A DNA stretch of 39,640 bases from a virus. The DNA lies in IMG/VR virus record IMGVR_UViG_3300004151_000018, positions 1 through 39,640 of that record; one strand, given 5' to 3'. Below, piece by piece: positions 1 to 11,000 of the stretch. Each line of letters opens with the position of its first letter. Within the stretch, counting starts at the first letter, position 1. A program made the translations under genes and the position numbers. Under the pieces are notes generated by a model. It was not told the origin of the DNA. It worked only from the letters and a program-made list of their open reading frames with translations, and did not search any database.

Positions 1-64
1 CTTGCAGATAGTTCGGCTTGATGCTTGGCGCGACTTTGAGGAGCACGGCGGCGATGTCGGGCAT
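1..64 (-). CDS. Partial gene at the left edge, possibly a lysis enzyme
   Basis: Only the first 21 codons are in the window, beginning MPDIAAVLLKVAP and running off the edge. The ATG at 62-64 is preceded by a good Shine-Dalgarno (GGAG) about 7 nt upstream. The gene follows the tail-fibre genes, where many siphophages keep their endolysin. The short N-terminus, an amphipathic segment followed by a KPNYLQ-like stretch, vaguely resembles the start of phage chitinase/muramidase-type lysins, but 21 residues cannot settle this. A terminator-like hairpin lies 17 nt upstream. The existence of a gene is likely; the function is a guess from position. Confidence 0.4.
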   Translation of the reverse strand, partial: MPDIAAVLLKVAPSIKPNYLQ

Positions 65-81
65 GATGGTCTCCGGGCGTG

Positions 82-103
82 AAAAAGGCCGCTCGTGGCG
101 GCC
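82..103 (-). terminator. Terminator-like hairpin upstream of the left-edge gene
   Basis: On the minus strand a perfect GGCCGC/GCGGCC stem with a 5-nt loop (CACGA) is followed at once by five T. This is the form of a rho-independent terminator. It lies 29 nt after the stop of the fibre-assembly-like gene and only 17 nt before the next start codon, too close for an ordinary promoter in between. It is one of four such elements in the late region. Confidence 0.75.
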
Positions 104-132
104 AAGGGTATCAGGTTGGAGTGTTGTCGCGG

Positions 133-765
133 TCAGTCGGGCAAGCCGGTCATCACGTCGATGGTGGCGGGATCCCCGCTGACCAGGACTGCGTCCTTAA
201 GCGCCCACGACCAAGCCTTGATCGCGCGGACATAATTGCCAGATGCCCCGATGAAGCTGGCGACCTTGGCGTCGTCCATCGGCACCATGATGTTGGCGGC
301 TGACCGCCAGAATCCTCCATGCGGGCTGACCTCGCCACGGTTGAGCTTGGCTTCCACAGCCAGCATGTCCGTTCGGCTTTCGCCGTCGATTTGGTAAACG
401 TTGCCCTCAAAGAGGAAGCCGACAGCGTACCGCCGGTCGCGCTCCGCGTTGATGGCGGTGATCTTGTCGGTGCGGCGCGCAGCGAGATCGGCGGCCCGCT
501 CATCGTCCGTCAACGCCCGCATGCCCCAACGTGGGTTGGCCGTCGTTTCGCCAATCACCCAGCCGTCGCGCTCGACGACATGGCCGGGCAGTGGCGTGGG
601 TAGCGGCACGTCCACGATCAGCAGATAGCCGATGTCGGGATAGCCACGGTCGGTCAGATCGGCCAATTCGGCGGGCGACAGATTGAGCGCCGCCAGCCAA
701 CCCGGCAACGGACCAGCATCTTCGCCAGTTGGCAGTCGCGTGGGCAGGTTGATCTTGAGATACAT
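133..765 (-). CDS. Tail-fibre assembly-like protein (DUF4376-like)
   Basis: This 210-residue protein has the DUF4376 signature in its second half: a TDKITAINAERDRR segment, then F-x-F-x-G-x-x-YQIDGESR, then a conserved region ending in W.L.D. DUF4376 proteins are common at the end of tail operons and are often annotated as tail-fibre assembly or tail-spike accessory proteins; no enzymatic role is known. The start was placed at the ATG at 763-765 (MYLKINLP), because a GGAGG lies 7 nt upstream; the frame stays open further back without a better site. The gene follows the glycine-rich tail protein with 11 nt between them. The family call is fairly good; the molecular role is inferred from position. 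Confidence 0.6.
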   Translation of the reverse strand: MYLKINLPTRLPTGEDAGPLPGWLAALNLSPAELADLTDRGYPDIGYLLIVDVPLPTPLPGHVVERDGWVIGETTANPRWGMRALTDDERAADLAARRTDKITAINAERDRRYAVGFLFEGNVYQIDGESRTDMLAVEAKLNRGEVSPHGGFWRSAANIMVPMDDAKVASFIGASGNYVRAIKAWSWALKDAVLVSGDPATIDVMTGLPD

Positions 766-776
766 CGCAGCCTCCA

Positions 777-1427
777 TCAGCAATAAACGATGACAAAAAT
801 CGCCCCGCAAGCCGTGATGCTGGTCCCTGCCCCTTGTCCGCTCCCACCGCCAGGTCCGCTTCCAAAGGAACCCACAGGCCCGCCGCCTCCTGAAAACAGC
901 CCTGCCGCCGCGCCGGGGGCCGTTCCTGACGCTGCGGCTCCATTTCCGAGTTCCGACCCCGCCGCACCACCCGCGTCACCAACTGCGGTCCCGCCCGCGC
1001 CGCCGGACGAATTGACGTCGCCACCACTGCCAATGCCCGGAAAGTACCAGGAACCGCCCGTCGCGCTCAGGACGCCACAGGTGGTCGCTGGTCCTTGGTC
1101 CACGCCACTTGCGTAGCCGACAAAGCCCACAATCGTTTCACCGGCAACGGCAGGGCTGGTCTTATGTGCGTAGCCGCCGCCACCGCCGCCGCCACCGTAG
1201 CCCGACCCACGCCCGACGCCACCGTGTCCGATCACGATGATCCGCTTCATCGCGCCAGCCGGTAGGTCAACCGGCAGCGTGACTGACCAGCTTCCGGGGG
1301 TTTTCGAGTAATACAACCAGATTGCGGGCACATGCGGGGCCGCAACAGCCCCCCCCTGCCTGCTCGCCGCTGGCTGGCCGATAAGCTGCGGGGCGCGCGG
1401 CAGCCCGGACAGATGGTCGCGGGGCAT
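777..1427 (-). CDS. Glycine-rich tail-tip/fibre protein
   Basis: This protein of 216 residues has an N-terminal part of mixed composition containing LYYSKTPGSWSVTLP and KRIIVIGHGG. It then has a long region dominated by Gly, Ser and Ala, including a run of eight Gly near residue 80. It ends in ITACGAIFVIVYC, a short beta strand with two Cys. Phage tail and fibre proteins with glycine-rich domains usually end in such a V-I-V strand, and in some phages they form polyglycine-II receptor-binding tips. The start codon overlaps the stop of the preceding gene (TGATG), implying translational coupling. The exact receptor or assembly role cannot be read from sequence. The extreme Gly content could also produce false matches, so the family assignment rests mainly on context. 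Confidence 0.55.
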   Translation of the reverse strand: MPRDHLSGLPRAPQLIGQPAASRQGGAVAAPHVPAIWLYYSKTPGSWSVTLPVDLPAGAMKRIIVIGHGGVGRGSGYGGGGGGGGYAHKTSPAVAGETIVGFVGYASGVDQGPATTCGVLSATGGSWYFPGIGSGGDVNSSGGAGGTAVGDAGGAAGSELGNGAAASGTAPGAAAGLFSGGGGPVGSFGSGPGGGSGQGAGTSITACGAIFVIVYC

Positions 1428-2179
1428 CAGCGCAGCGCTCCTTCTGCGAGAAAATCAAGGCGCGCAGGGGCAGCCGAAACAGCCGCTGTCACCGCGACGA
1501 TCAGCGCGTTGTTGGCTCCCAACTCCCATCCGGTGTCCGGCAGGTTGGCCGAGGCTGGGTCTTGCGTCCCGCCCATCAGGACGACAGGCGGCGTGGCGTC
1601 TGCGTTCCCTGCGTTGGCAGCCACAGCCCGTCGGGTTCGCAGCGCGACGCGAAACAAGCGTGCGCCAGACGGCAAGGCCGCGTCAGCCGTGAAGGGCGTG
1701 CCAGCGACCGTGAGCGCGAGCGCGCTGACCGCCGTGACCTGCGCGAGCGCGCCGACGTTGGCTTGCGTTGCGGATCCAACGTTGTTCGCGCCCACTGGAC
1801 CGAACAGCATCAAGCTGTCGCCAATCCGCCAACCGTCCGTGACAAATGACCCCGCCGCGCGCGTTGCGCTGCCGGTCGTCAGCGCCAGGACGCCAGTGGT
1901 GGCGGCGTCCTGCGTCGTCAGGCATTCGGCGATATAAAACAGGACAGACCTCGCGGTGCCGTCCGTGGAGGCGATGGCCCCGCCAATGATTCGCGCGCCG
2001 CCTTGCCTTACACGCTGCCGGACGACCACCTCACCCGGCAGAGCCACTTCACCAGGCACCGCCGCCGCGACGCTCGCCAACTGGCAATCCACGAGGATTT
2101 TGGCGGCTGTTCCGTTGGCGACAGAGAGGCTGGTCGTGAAGTGTCGGTATTCAAGAGGAGTGTTCAAGTTGCCAGACAT
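1427..2179 (-). CDS. Putative tail/virion protein, unknown function
   Basis: This 250-residue protein begins MSGNLNTPLEYRHFTTSL. It is rich in Ala, Val and Thr with alternating hydrophobic residues, suggesting a beta-rich fold, and lacks a signal peptide or membrane segment. The middle contains several small turn-rich motifs (GTPFTADAALPSGARLFRVALR), and the C-terminus runs VAVTAAVSAAPARLDFLAEG. I do not recognise a family. Its place between the tail-tip genes and the glycine-rich tail gene suggests a minor tail-tip component. The ATG at 2177-2179 is 9 nt after the previous stop. Confidence 0.5.
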   Translation of the reverse strand: MSGNLNTPLEYRHFTTSLSVANGTAAKILVDCQLASVAAAVPGEVALPGEVVVRQRVRQGGARIIGGAIASTDGTARSVLFYIAECLTTQDAATTGVLALTTGSATRAAGSFVTDGWRIGDSLMLFGPVGANNVGSATQANVGALAQVTAVSALALTVAGTPFTADAALPSGARLFRVALRTRRAVAANAGNADATPPVVLMGGTQDPASANLPDTGWELGANNALIVAVTAAVSAAPARLDFLAEGALR

Positions 2180-2188
2180 CGCAAACCC

Positions 2189-2623
2189 TCAAAGCTTGTT
2201 GCCGACCGCGCCAAGCGCGGCCAGCCGGTTGAGTTGGTCAAGGCGGTAGGTGAGACCGGCGGGCAGTGCAGCCTGGACGTCCGCGACAGAGGCCGCGCCG
2301 ATCACCGCGCAAGCCTCGGTGGGTGTTGCGGCGGCCACCAGCGCACGCCCCTGCGTCGTGACGTACACTGACGTCGCAAGCGCCCCCGCGACGGTGCTCG
2401 CAAGCGCCTGCATGGCCGTCACGCCGTCGGTCGCCGCTTGCTGCGCCTGAGCCGTCAGTCGCGCTGTCGCGGTGGTGGCGACCGACATGTCGTTGAGGCC
2501 GCCGGTGAAGTTGACCTTGTAGCCAGTGTCCGCCAGCCCCAACGGGTTGGTGTCTGTCTGGCGAGCGCCGTTGTAGCCGCTCAGACGCGTCAGCGCGCTC
2601 AGTTCGTCGGCGGTCAGGGTCAT
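2189..2623 (-). CDS. Small putative tail-associated protein
   Basis: This protein of 144 residues starts MTLTADELSALTRLSGYNG, with the ATG at 2621-2623 one base after the stop of the preceding gene. The sequence is largely alpha-helical, Ala-rich, with repeated small helices (QAQQAATDGVTAMQALA, TPTEACAVIGAASVADV), ending in a helix LDQLNRLAALGAVGNKL. The frame remains open upstream through the previous gene, but the composition there (Arg/Pro-rich, out of frame) shows that part is not translated. No family was recognised. It may be an oligomerising adaptor or trimerisation stalk, which is only an inference from its helical character and its place among the tail-tip genes. Confidence 0.5.
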   Translation of the reverse strand: MTLTADELSALTRLSGYNGARQTDTNPLGLADTGYKVNFTGGLNDMSVATTATARLTAQAQQAATDGVTAMQALASTVAGALATSVYVTTQGRALVAAATPTEACAVIGAASVADVQAALPAGLTYRLDQLNRLAALGAVGNKL

Positions 2624-2624
2624 G

Positions 2625-3503
2625 TCAAAGCTCCTCTTCCAGGCTGATCGGCACGCCATCCAAACGGAAGTTGGCGTATGTGAAGACGTCCAGTTCTGTG
2701 AAGTGCGCGAGGTAAGCGTTTCGCACCGCGTGCCGGGTGTCGCTGGGGTGCGGCCACCAGAAGAAGGGCTGGGCCACGTCCAGTTGACGCTGCATTTCCA
2801 GAAATGAGCCGAGCGCGTCATCGCGCGGCATGTGCGAGACCGTTCCCTTGAAGGTGCGCGGCTTCCGCCGCACCCGGCGGTGTATGGTGCCGCCGTCCGA
2901 TTCCTGCGTGATGGCCCGGCCACGGTAGCCGTATTGCGCGCCATAATCCGGGTTGTAAGGAAAGCGCAGCGCGGACGCCAATTCCAGCAACCCCGACTGC
3001 ACGAATCCGTCGGGGTTGGCCGGGTCGCTGATCGTGACCCGCGCCGACAAGGCATAGCCCTGGGTCGGCGTCAGAGTCGGTCGATACCAGGGATAGCCCT
3101 GGATTTCGTCAGGCGTGTAGGTCCGGTCCCACCAGCGCCCGCCGTCCCAATCGACCTGGGAGTCCGAGAACACCGACGGCCACACAGGTTGCGGCCCGCT
3201 GTCCCACATGAGGTCCGTTCGACCAGCCCCGTAATAGACGGCGGTCTGGATGGTCGCGTACAGGGAGAGGTTGTGAGGACCCAACACCAGCAGACCCAGC
3301 TTGCGCGGGCGGGCGAAATCAATGTCGATCACCGTGGCGGCAGCGGACAGACCCACAGACCGCCAGGGATAGGACAGCGGCAAGCGCTTCAGATTGGCCG
3401 CCGGATAATCCGTGACAAAGCTTCCCGCCACGAAATCCGCTTCTGGCGTCCAGCGCGGAAAGCCGACAATGGCCGTCGAGGGAGCGGTGGACAGGACGGA
3501 CAT
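2625..3503 (-). CDS. Putative tail-tip protein
   Basis: This 292-residue protein begins MSVLSTAPSTAIVGFPRWTP. It has many aromatic residues (WPSVFSDSQVDWDGGRWWDRTY, PFFWWPHP) and predicted beta strands, typical of tail-tip and baseplate components. The N-terminal part includes a discoidin-like pattern, in which a parametric rewrite of a position (DYPAANLKRL, LGLLVLGPHNLS) gives a jelly-roll look; this is a resemblance only. It is encoded between the presumed hub protein and small tail genes, downstream of the tape measure, where distal-tail and hub proteins normally lie. The start ATG is at 3501-3503, three bases after the preceding stop. Confidence 0.55.
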   Translation of the reverse strand: MSVLSTAPSTAIVGFPRWTPEADFVAGSFVTDYPAANLKRLPLSYPWRSVGLSAAATVIDIDFARPRKLGLLVLGPHNLSLYATIQTAVYYGAGRTDLMWDSGPQPVWPSVFSDSQVDWDGGRWWDRTYTPDEIQGYPWYRPTLTPTQGYALSARVTISDPANPDGFVQSGLLELASALRFPYNPDYGAQYGYRGRAITQESDGGTIHRRVRRKPRTFKGTVSHMPRDDALGSFLEMQRQLDVAQPFFWWPHPSDTRHAVRNAYLAHFTELDVFTYANFRLDGVPISLEEEL

Positions 3504-3506
3504 CAG

Positions 3507-5069
3507 CTATCTCCACACGGTGATTTTGGTTTCCAGCGACAGCAGGTCGATTTCAAGGGCCGAGACCCGCGCCAATGGGGCCGATGCAAAGCCGTAGCGC
3601 GGGTGCTCGACACGCACGACCGCGTTGAGATCGAGCGTGTCGGCCAGCTCGGGCGTCAAAATCACCGTGATGTCGTGCCGACGACGACGGGCGCCGCCCA
3701 GACCGTGCCGCCGCTGGGCTTCGGTCGTCGCATCGGACGCGGTCGCAAAGGCGGTGTCGGCGCTGTATTCGTTTTCGGGGGCGGTCACAGACGCCGGATA
3801 GGCCGTGTCCAGCCATTCTTTGGAGAGCCGATCCGCACGGTCGAGCGCCACCCCCGCAAGGCTGCTCTTGTCCGCAACGCCATAATTGCGGGCGTAGCGC
3901 AAGCGTGTCAGATCGAAGGGGCGCCCGCCGTCCGCGCGGGAGGTGAAGACTGGCTCGATGCTGATGATGTCGATGTCATTCAGCCGCCCAGGGCGGTCCA
4001 ACCCCAAAACTGTGAGGCAGCAGACCGGATCGCCGCTTGGCAGATCGACCCGCGCGATGCGCCACAGGCCAGCCCGATCACGCCAATAGCCCGCGCCCAT
4101 GCTGGACGCGGTCAGGTCCAGCAGGTCGCGGATCACGCTCCCGTTGCCATCCACCCACCACCCCAACTCGGCGGGTTGCTGGGCATCCAGCGCGGTCACG
4201 TCAGCCGCGCTGATCGTCGCCGGATCGACGCCTGCGCGGCTGACCAGCACGCGACGCCAAATCTGCGCGCCCGTCCGATCCGCAGCGCCGCCGCCGGATC
4301 GCGCGGTGACGCGCACAGTGCCCGCAGGCGTTGACCCCAGCCGGACATAAGCCGGAGTTGTGGCGTCACCCAGGAAATAGTCCCACTTGCCAGCCGCTGG
4401 CGTTGTCGCCTGCAGGTCGGCCAGCGTGGCGCGCGCCGTGCCGCGCGTCAGCGGAGAGCCGTTGTCTTCGACCGCGTCCAGCAGGATCGCCGACACGGCC
4501 TTGTCGGCGACGCACAGGATCAGAGAGGAGGAGCTCGCCCAAGGCGCCGGGCAATTGAACGCCCGACCCTCCAAAACCGGATACCATTGGTCCTTCAGCT
4601 CGGTCCCGCCTTCCAGGCCGGTCGCACCGACGTTGGTCCCCAACCACCGCCGCCCGGCGATCTGCTTGTCCAACGCCAGGGCGAAATCGTCGAGCACCCG
4701 CAACGACACAACATCCCCAACCTGGGGCGTCCCCAGACGACCGGAAAATAGGGACCGGCGCGCTGACCACGGCGAAGAAGGCGACGGCAGCACCCAAAGA
4801 GAGAGAGAGCCGCCGTAGGCGTCCACGCCGTCATTTTCCAGCCAATCGCAAAAGCCGTCTGCGTTGTGCAGTTCCACGACGCCGTAATCGTTCGATCCGG
4901 CGCCATAGGCGAGGCCGTCCGCGAAGATTTCCCGACGGATGCGAGACCCACCGCTCAGGCGATCAAAGAACGGACCTGGAGCCGTAGGATGCATGTAGGG
5001 TTCAGACGCCACCCGGATCGGCTGACCGCCGACTTTGGGCGTGGCTTCGACGCACAAGACCGTCATCAC
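3507..5069 (-). CDS. Putative tail hub/baseplate protein
   Basis: This 520-residue protein directly follows the tape measure gene, and its ATG overlaps the tape measure stop (ATGA at 5066-5069). The N-terminus is PYMHPTAPGPFFDRL followed by beta-rich segments such as SNDYGVVELHNADGF and RRSLFSGRLGTPQ. These resemble the start of tail-hub proteins that fold back on the tail tube axis. The C-terminal 100 residues contain a helical part, then a beta domain with TVILTPELADTLDLNAVVRV, similar in style to hub domain III/IV strands. Position and length fit the hub (lambda gpJ N-terminal region or T5 pb3-like role), but no diagnostic motif is visible. The assignment is by context. Confidence 0.5.
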   Translation of the reverse strand: MMTVLCVEATPKVGGQPIRVASEPYMHPTAPGPFFDRLSGGSRIRREIFADGLAYGAGSNDYGVVELHNADGFCDWLENDGVDAYGGSLSLWVLPSPSSPWSARRSLFSGRLGTPQVGDVVSLRVLDDFALALDKQIAGRRWLGTNVGATGLEGGTELKDQWYPVLEGRAFNCPAPWASSSSLILCVADKAVSAILLDAVEDNGSPLTRGTARATLADLQATTPAAGKWDYFLGDATTPAYVRLGSTPAGTVRVTARSGGGAADRTGAQIWRRVLVSRAGVDPATISAADVTALDAQQPAELGWWVDGNGSVIRDLLDLTASSMGAGYWRDRAGLWRIARVDLPSGDPVCCLTVLGLDRPGRLNDIDIISIEPVFTSRADGGRPFDLTRLRYARNYGVADKSSLAGVALDRADRLSKEWLDTAYPASVTAPENEYSADTAFATASDATTEAQRRHGLGGARRRRHDITVILTPELADTLDLNAVVRVEHPRYGFASAPLARVSALEIDLLSLETKITVWR

Positions 5070-8000
5070 GCCGCCTTCTTGTCACGGAACGCCGCCCGCG
5101 CGGCTTCGGAACGCACGGTGTCGCTGACCGTATCCAAGCGGGATGCGAGACGGTCGCCGACCATACCGGCGGTGCTGTTGCCACGCCGCAAGAGCCGGTT
5201 CTGCTCTTCCAGCAGGGCGTTTTGCCGCCGCAATTCGGCCAAAACCGCCGCGCTGTCCCCACCCGACGCCGGGACCGGGCGCGCGGGCGGCAACAGCGTT
5301 TCCGGCGCCGGCCTCTCGGAGACGAACGGAAGCGCCCCGTTGTCGTTGATGTAGTCAATGGTTGCAGCGCCGCCGATTGCGGCGGTGGCGCGCGCGGTCA
5401 ACACCCCTTCGCCACCAGCCAACGCAATGGCCCCCCCACCCGCATAGCGGGCCACCACGCTGTCGACGCCCCAGAGGCCGTTCCCGACCAACCCGCCATC
5501 TTCGTAAGCCCCGACGATCCCGCCCGTTTGGAAGCCGTTGACGCGCCAGCCCTGGCCCAGCTGGGTGAGGACCGTGCGGGCGATGGTTTTCACGCTGTCA
5601 GACTGCTGGACGATCCACGCCTGCCAGCCGCCGCCGCCGAAGTCACCCATGTAGCCGGTCTTCAAGGCCAACTGCATGTTGGCGCCGACCTGGTCGGTGG
5701 CCCCCCATTTGCGCGGGGTGGCCACGATCTGCTCCATGCGCGACTGTTCAGTCGCCGCGCTGTCCAGCGACTTCAGGGTCGCGTCCATGGACTGGAGATA
5801 GGTCAACTGCGATTGAGCCGTGGTCAACTGCCGATGCGCCACGGATTCCATGCTGCTGAAACCTTCCTGCACCTCCAGGAAGTCGCCAGGCTTGGCCGAT
5901 GCCCAATAGTCCTTGCTGGCTTTCAGGTAAGCGTCGGACAGTCCAGAGAGCTTGTCGGCGGCGGCGAGCGATTCAGCGTCGGTCGGCGTGTTGTCGTTGG
6001 CGATGGCCAGGGTGTCCCGCCACTGGCGCTGCGCTTCGAGATAGCGCTGCTCCAAGGTCAGCGGGCTGTAATCGCCGAGGAGGTTCGACAGCCGCGTCTT
6101 TTGCAGGGTGTCATGCAGATTTTGCCATTGGCTCGCCAGACTGGTGGTGGTGGACAGCGACGACGACAGCACCGAACGCCAGGATTGCACGGCGCTGTTG
6201 CGGGCTGTCTGCGCCGCTTCTGCCGCCGTATCCGACGCCGTTTTGTTCAGATCGGTGAGCGCGGCGGTCGCGGCGTTCACCGCGTCGGGGGTGTCCGCGA
6301 ACGCGCGCACAATGTCCTGCAGGCTGGCGTCGGTGATCGACCCGCTCTTGACCAGCCCCGACATCGAGGCGGTGAGTGTGGCCGTCACCTTGGCCGCCTG
6401 GGTCGCGCGGTCGGCGCCTTCCGGCCAGAGCGCGTTGACGTCCTGCAGCGCCGTCTTGTAGCTGTCGATCAGCGCGACGGCGCTGTCGTAGCCCTCTTCG
6501 CCCTTGGCTTTGCGCAGGCCGGTGTCCAGAGACTTGCCGTAGCTGACTTGCTCCTTTTTCAGCGCGTTGCCAAAACCCTCTTGCAGCTTGGCCGCCAACT
6601 CGTCGCCGACGATCCCGACCGTCGAGAAGGCTTTCACCAGATCGGTTGACGCCGTGGACCATTTGCCGCGCAGCTGCTCGACAGCCTTTTGCTCGGGCGA
6701 CGTTTCGACGGTGACGCCCGCAACTTCGTCCAGCAGGCGCTTCTTCACCGCGCCCAGCGCCAGCATTTGCTGCATGGCCCCATACAGACCATCCGGCACC
6801 GCCTGCCCAGCGGCGACGTAGGCTTGGGACGCCCGCCGCATATCGGCGGCGAGCGCGTCGAAATCCTTTCCGATGGGCGAAAATGTGTTGTTTCCCAGCG
6901 CAACGACGATGCCGTTCAGTTCAGCGACGCGGCTTTTCACCAACCCGACCGCGTCAAAGCTGTCCTGAAGCTGGGCCGACCGCCGATCTTCGGTCGCGCC
7001 AGTCGCTTCGAAGCCCCGAGACGCGCCAAAATTCACCGCGTTGTCGCGGGCTTGCCGGAGGGCGTCCGGGATCGACGCGCCCGCCGTCGTCAGGCTGCGG
7101 ACAGCCTGGTCCAGGTCGTCGATCACCGATTGGACGTCGGAGGTGAGCGTCAACCCACCCAACCCCACAGCCGAACGGGCCAACTCGTCCACCGTGCCGC
7201 CGACGCCGTCGGTTCCGACGCGCATCGAGCCGATCAAAGCCCCGGTCAACGTGGGATCGGCCTTGATCGCGGTGGACAGGCTGGCGACCGTGGCGTTGAT
7301 GTCCTGCGCGGTCAGGCCACGATAGGCGCCACCGCCGCCCGCCGCTTGCACCGCCTGGTCGCCGATGGTCCCACCAGCGCCGACACCGGCGCCGACAACC
7401 CCGCTGAAATCATTCGGCGACATGTCGCCGTAATCGGCGCTGACCGCCGGCGCCGTCCCTTTGACGCCGGTCAGGCTTTCGATCATTCCGCTGATCGACG
7501 GCCCAACGGTCGAGGCGATGGCCGACAAGGTCGAGGCGACCGCCGTCATGCTGAGACCGGCCACACCGGCAAGCGCGGCGGTTTGCTCCTGCGTCGCAGC
7601 GGCGGAGCTGGCCTGCCAACCCGCAAAGCTGGCCAGCGTGTCGGTGACAGCCGCCGACAGGTCGGACACCGTGTCCGCGATGGCGGAGAGAGCGCCGCCG
7701 CTGCCCCGGCCCGTGTCACCCCAGCCCCCGCCATAGGCGGAATCGCGTCCCGCCGTGCTGCTGTTGGTCTCGCCATGCCCGGCGTTCTCACCACCATGAC
7801 CAGACGCAGCGTCGCCATCATCAAAACCCAGCAGGCCGGTGGCGGGATTAACCCGACCAGAGGTGCCCAACGCCCGTTGCACCGCCGCCAGCTCATCCGA
7901 CCCGCGCAGGTGGATCAGGGTGTCGTCGCGCCCTTCGCCCAGACTGGCCAGCATCTGGGCAGTTTCGTGGGCGTTCCAGATGCGTTCGCCGCCCTGAAGG

Positions 8001-11000
8001 TGGACCAATTCCGGGCCGGATTTGCCGAGCAACGCCATGCCGTCCCGCAGCTTGGCAGCTTCAGGGCCGTCTTCGCCGACAACCGCCAAACCCGACGGAG
8101 CCGACACCGTGCCAGAGGCGAAGCCGGGCAGCTTGGCCCCGGCAGACACCTTGAACACGGACTGGGCGTTGTCGACGAAGTCCAGCAACGATTTGCCCAG
8201 CGCATTTCCTGCATCGACGCCGGATTGAAACTGCGTGACCAAGTCAGACAGGCTGGAGCGCAACGCCCGTAGCTGGGTCTGAAAGCTGTTCGCGAATTCC
8301 AGGTGCGAAAGCATTTCGTCCAGGCTGGTCGCCGTCTCGTGCGCGATCGCGTAAGAGATTTCCGGGACGCCAGACCGCATGCCCTTCAGCAGTTCAAGCG
8401 CCGCCTGTTCCGCGCTCTTGTCTTTGGTGTCGATGAAGCTGTCGCCCCGCCCGGCCGTCAAGTTCAGGCGGGTCATGATGTCGTTCAGACCCTTGGCGAT
8501 CTTGGCGGCGTCGGCGTTGAATTTGGTCGGGTCGCCGTTGTTGTCCGCGTCGTAGCTGCCCAGAGCGTATTTGCCGTTGCTGCCCAACGTGATGTTGGAG
8601 CGGCTGTAGGCAGTCCCGCGATCCTTGGCCCCCGTGACCGCCGACAGCAGCGCGCCCGCCGCCATCATGACACCGCCAACGATCTGGCCGCCGGGGATCA
8701 TCGCGGCGACGCCACCCGCCGCTGTCAGACCCCCGCCGATCTTCTGGCCGGTGGTGGCGCCCTTCTGGGTGGCCATCAGCGCGCCGCTGGCGATCCCGCC
8801 GATGCCTTGCAGCAATTGCCCCCATGACGGGTTCCACCCACCGATTCCCTGCGCATCGACACCCGGCATAGGACCGACAAAATTAGCGGACGGACGAGCG
8901 CCTTCGGCCTGACCAAACACCTTGGCGTCGAGCCAGCTTCCACCCGCGCCCTTCACGGTCGGGGCATAGCTGGTCGAGCCGTCGGCGTTTCGAAGCACCT
9001 GCTTCCCGCTGCTGCCAACCGAGGACGTTCCACCAACCCCAAGGAGGTCAGAAAAGAAATCCGACGCGCCGCCGAGCATCTTTTGCAGGCCGCCAAGGAA
9101 GGTGTCCGCGCCGCTTGTCGCGGCGTCGCCGAACGCAGTCGCAGCCCCAGCGGCGTCGCCCATCGGCTTCGTCACACCAAGAACGCTGTCCACCAGCGCC
9201 TCTTGATCCTGCGTCAGCATCTGAACGCTGACCGCCTGCGCCTTCCCTGCGGTGATCGCGTCAAACTGGACCTGCAACGCGCTTTCTTGCGCCGCCGTGA
9301 CGCCCGTGGTCGCCTGGCTGGCGTCGGCGATCCGCCCGCCAAACTGCCCGACGTCGCCGCCCACGGCCTTCACCGCCTTGCTGAATTCGCCCATGTAGGA
9401 CGTGGTTTCAGCGGGCAGCGCGCGCCCCCGATCAACCCAATCCGTCATGCGGGTCGGCCCGGCGTTGTAAGCCCCCGCCGCCTTGACCCAGTCCCCGCCG
9501 AACTGACGACCCAACATCGCAAGGTAGCGGACGCCGCCCTGGACGTTTTGAAGAGTGTCGGAGGCGTCCACGCCCAGCCATTTGGCCGTGCCGGGCATCA
9601 ACTGCATCACGCCCTGCGCCCCGGCGGAGCTGGTCGTAACCCGGCCCTGCTGATCGTACTGGCGGAAGTTGCTTTCGATCTTGGCCACCGCCAGGACGAC
9701 TTCTTCCGGCACCCCTTGCGCCCGCGCTTCCGAGCGGAGCGCGTCCACCACCTGGCCACCGTCCTTGATGGCGACCGGCAACGGCAACCCGCTGGTTGGC
9801 GCGGCGGCGGGCGGAAGAGCCGCCAAAGCCCCCGCCGCCGACGCACCGGCCACCTGCACCCACAGGGCGTTTGCAGCGGATGCCCCCAGCCCGCTGTTCA
9901 CGGACCCAAGGATGCGGGTCAGTTGACCGGGGTCGTTGGCGGGTTTGGGCGCGTTGTCGTTCGCCGTGACGACGCCGCCCGACATGAGCTGCGTCAGTGT
10001 GCCGGATAGCCAGGTTTCGGCGGGTTTGGTGATGACGGAGCGCACGAACAGGCGTTTCAGGTCTTCCGCCAGAGCCTTTCCGGCTTCGCTGGCCTTCTTT
10101 GCCCCGACCACCACGTCTTCAAACGAGCTGGTGATCGGCTGGGCGATGTTCGCGGCCTGCTGTGCAGCGTCCTGCAACTGGCTGTTCACGCGAGCCAGTT
10201 CGCCCTGTTGCCGGATGTAGGCTTGGGTGCCGAGGTCGGTGAGGTCCGCCCCCTTGGCCCGCAGGTCGTTGCTGGTCTGGAGGATCGCCACCGCCCGCGC
10301 CCGTTCGGCGTTGGATTGGCCAAGCATGGCGTATTCGGCGTTGGCGAGTTCAACGGCCTGGCGCTGTTCCGCCGCCATCTGCGCAAATTGCTGGCTGCGC
10401 TGCGCCAAATCACGGGCCAGGACGCCTTGACCGAGCGCGTTGAGTTCCCCAGCGTCGCGGGTGGGGTCCAACCCGCGCTTGCGCGCTTCCGCCAGCACTT
10501 CGTTGGCCAGCGTCGCTTCCCGCGCGGCGGCGGCGCCCTTGCCCCAAGCGTCCGCCAGACGGAGGGCGTCGGCGGCTTGGTCGCGCAGGGTGGCGGAGAA
10601 CTGAGCCGCCTGGACCGCGCGCTGGGCGTCATCCATGGCGCGCAGGCGGGACACGATGGCGTCATACGGCTCCACACTGCCGCGCGCCGCTTCGGTCAGC
10701 GCCTTTTGCTGGATCTGCGCGTCGTGCACAGCCGCGCCCGAAACGCCATAAGCGCGGGCCAAAATCCCATTCCCGGCGATGTCCGCTTCCGCCGCCCGCC
10801 GGGCGTCATCAACCGCCAGCGTCAGATCCCGCAGGGCTTCCCGTTGGCGGATGATGCGCAGGGTGATCGCTTCCGCGCCCGAAATGTTGTTCTTGGCGAT
10901 TTCGTCTTCGGCCCGCAGGTCGGCCTGCGCCAAAGCGCGCTGCACCGCGTTGCCGCGCAGGGCTTCGGACTGTCGGTGGTAGGCGCGCGTCAGCTCGTCG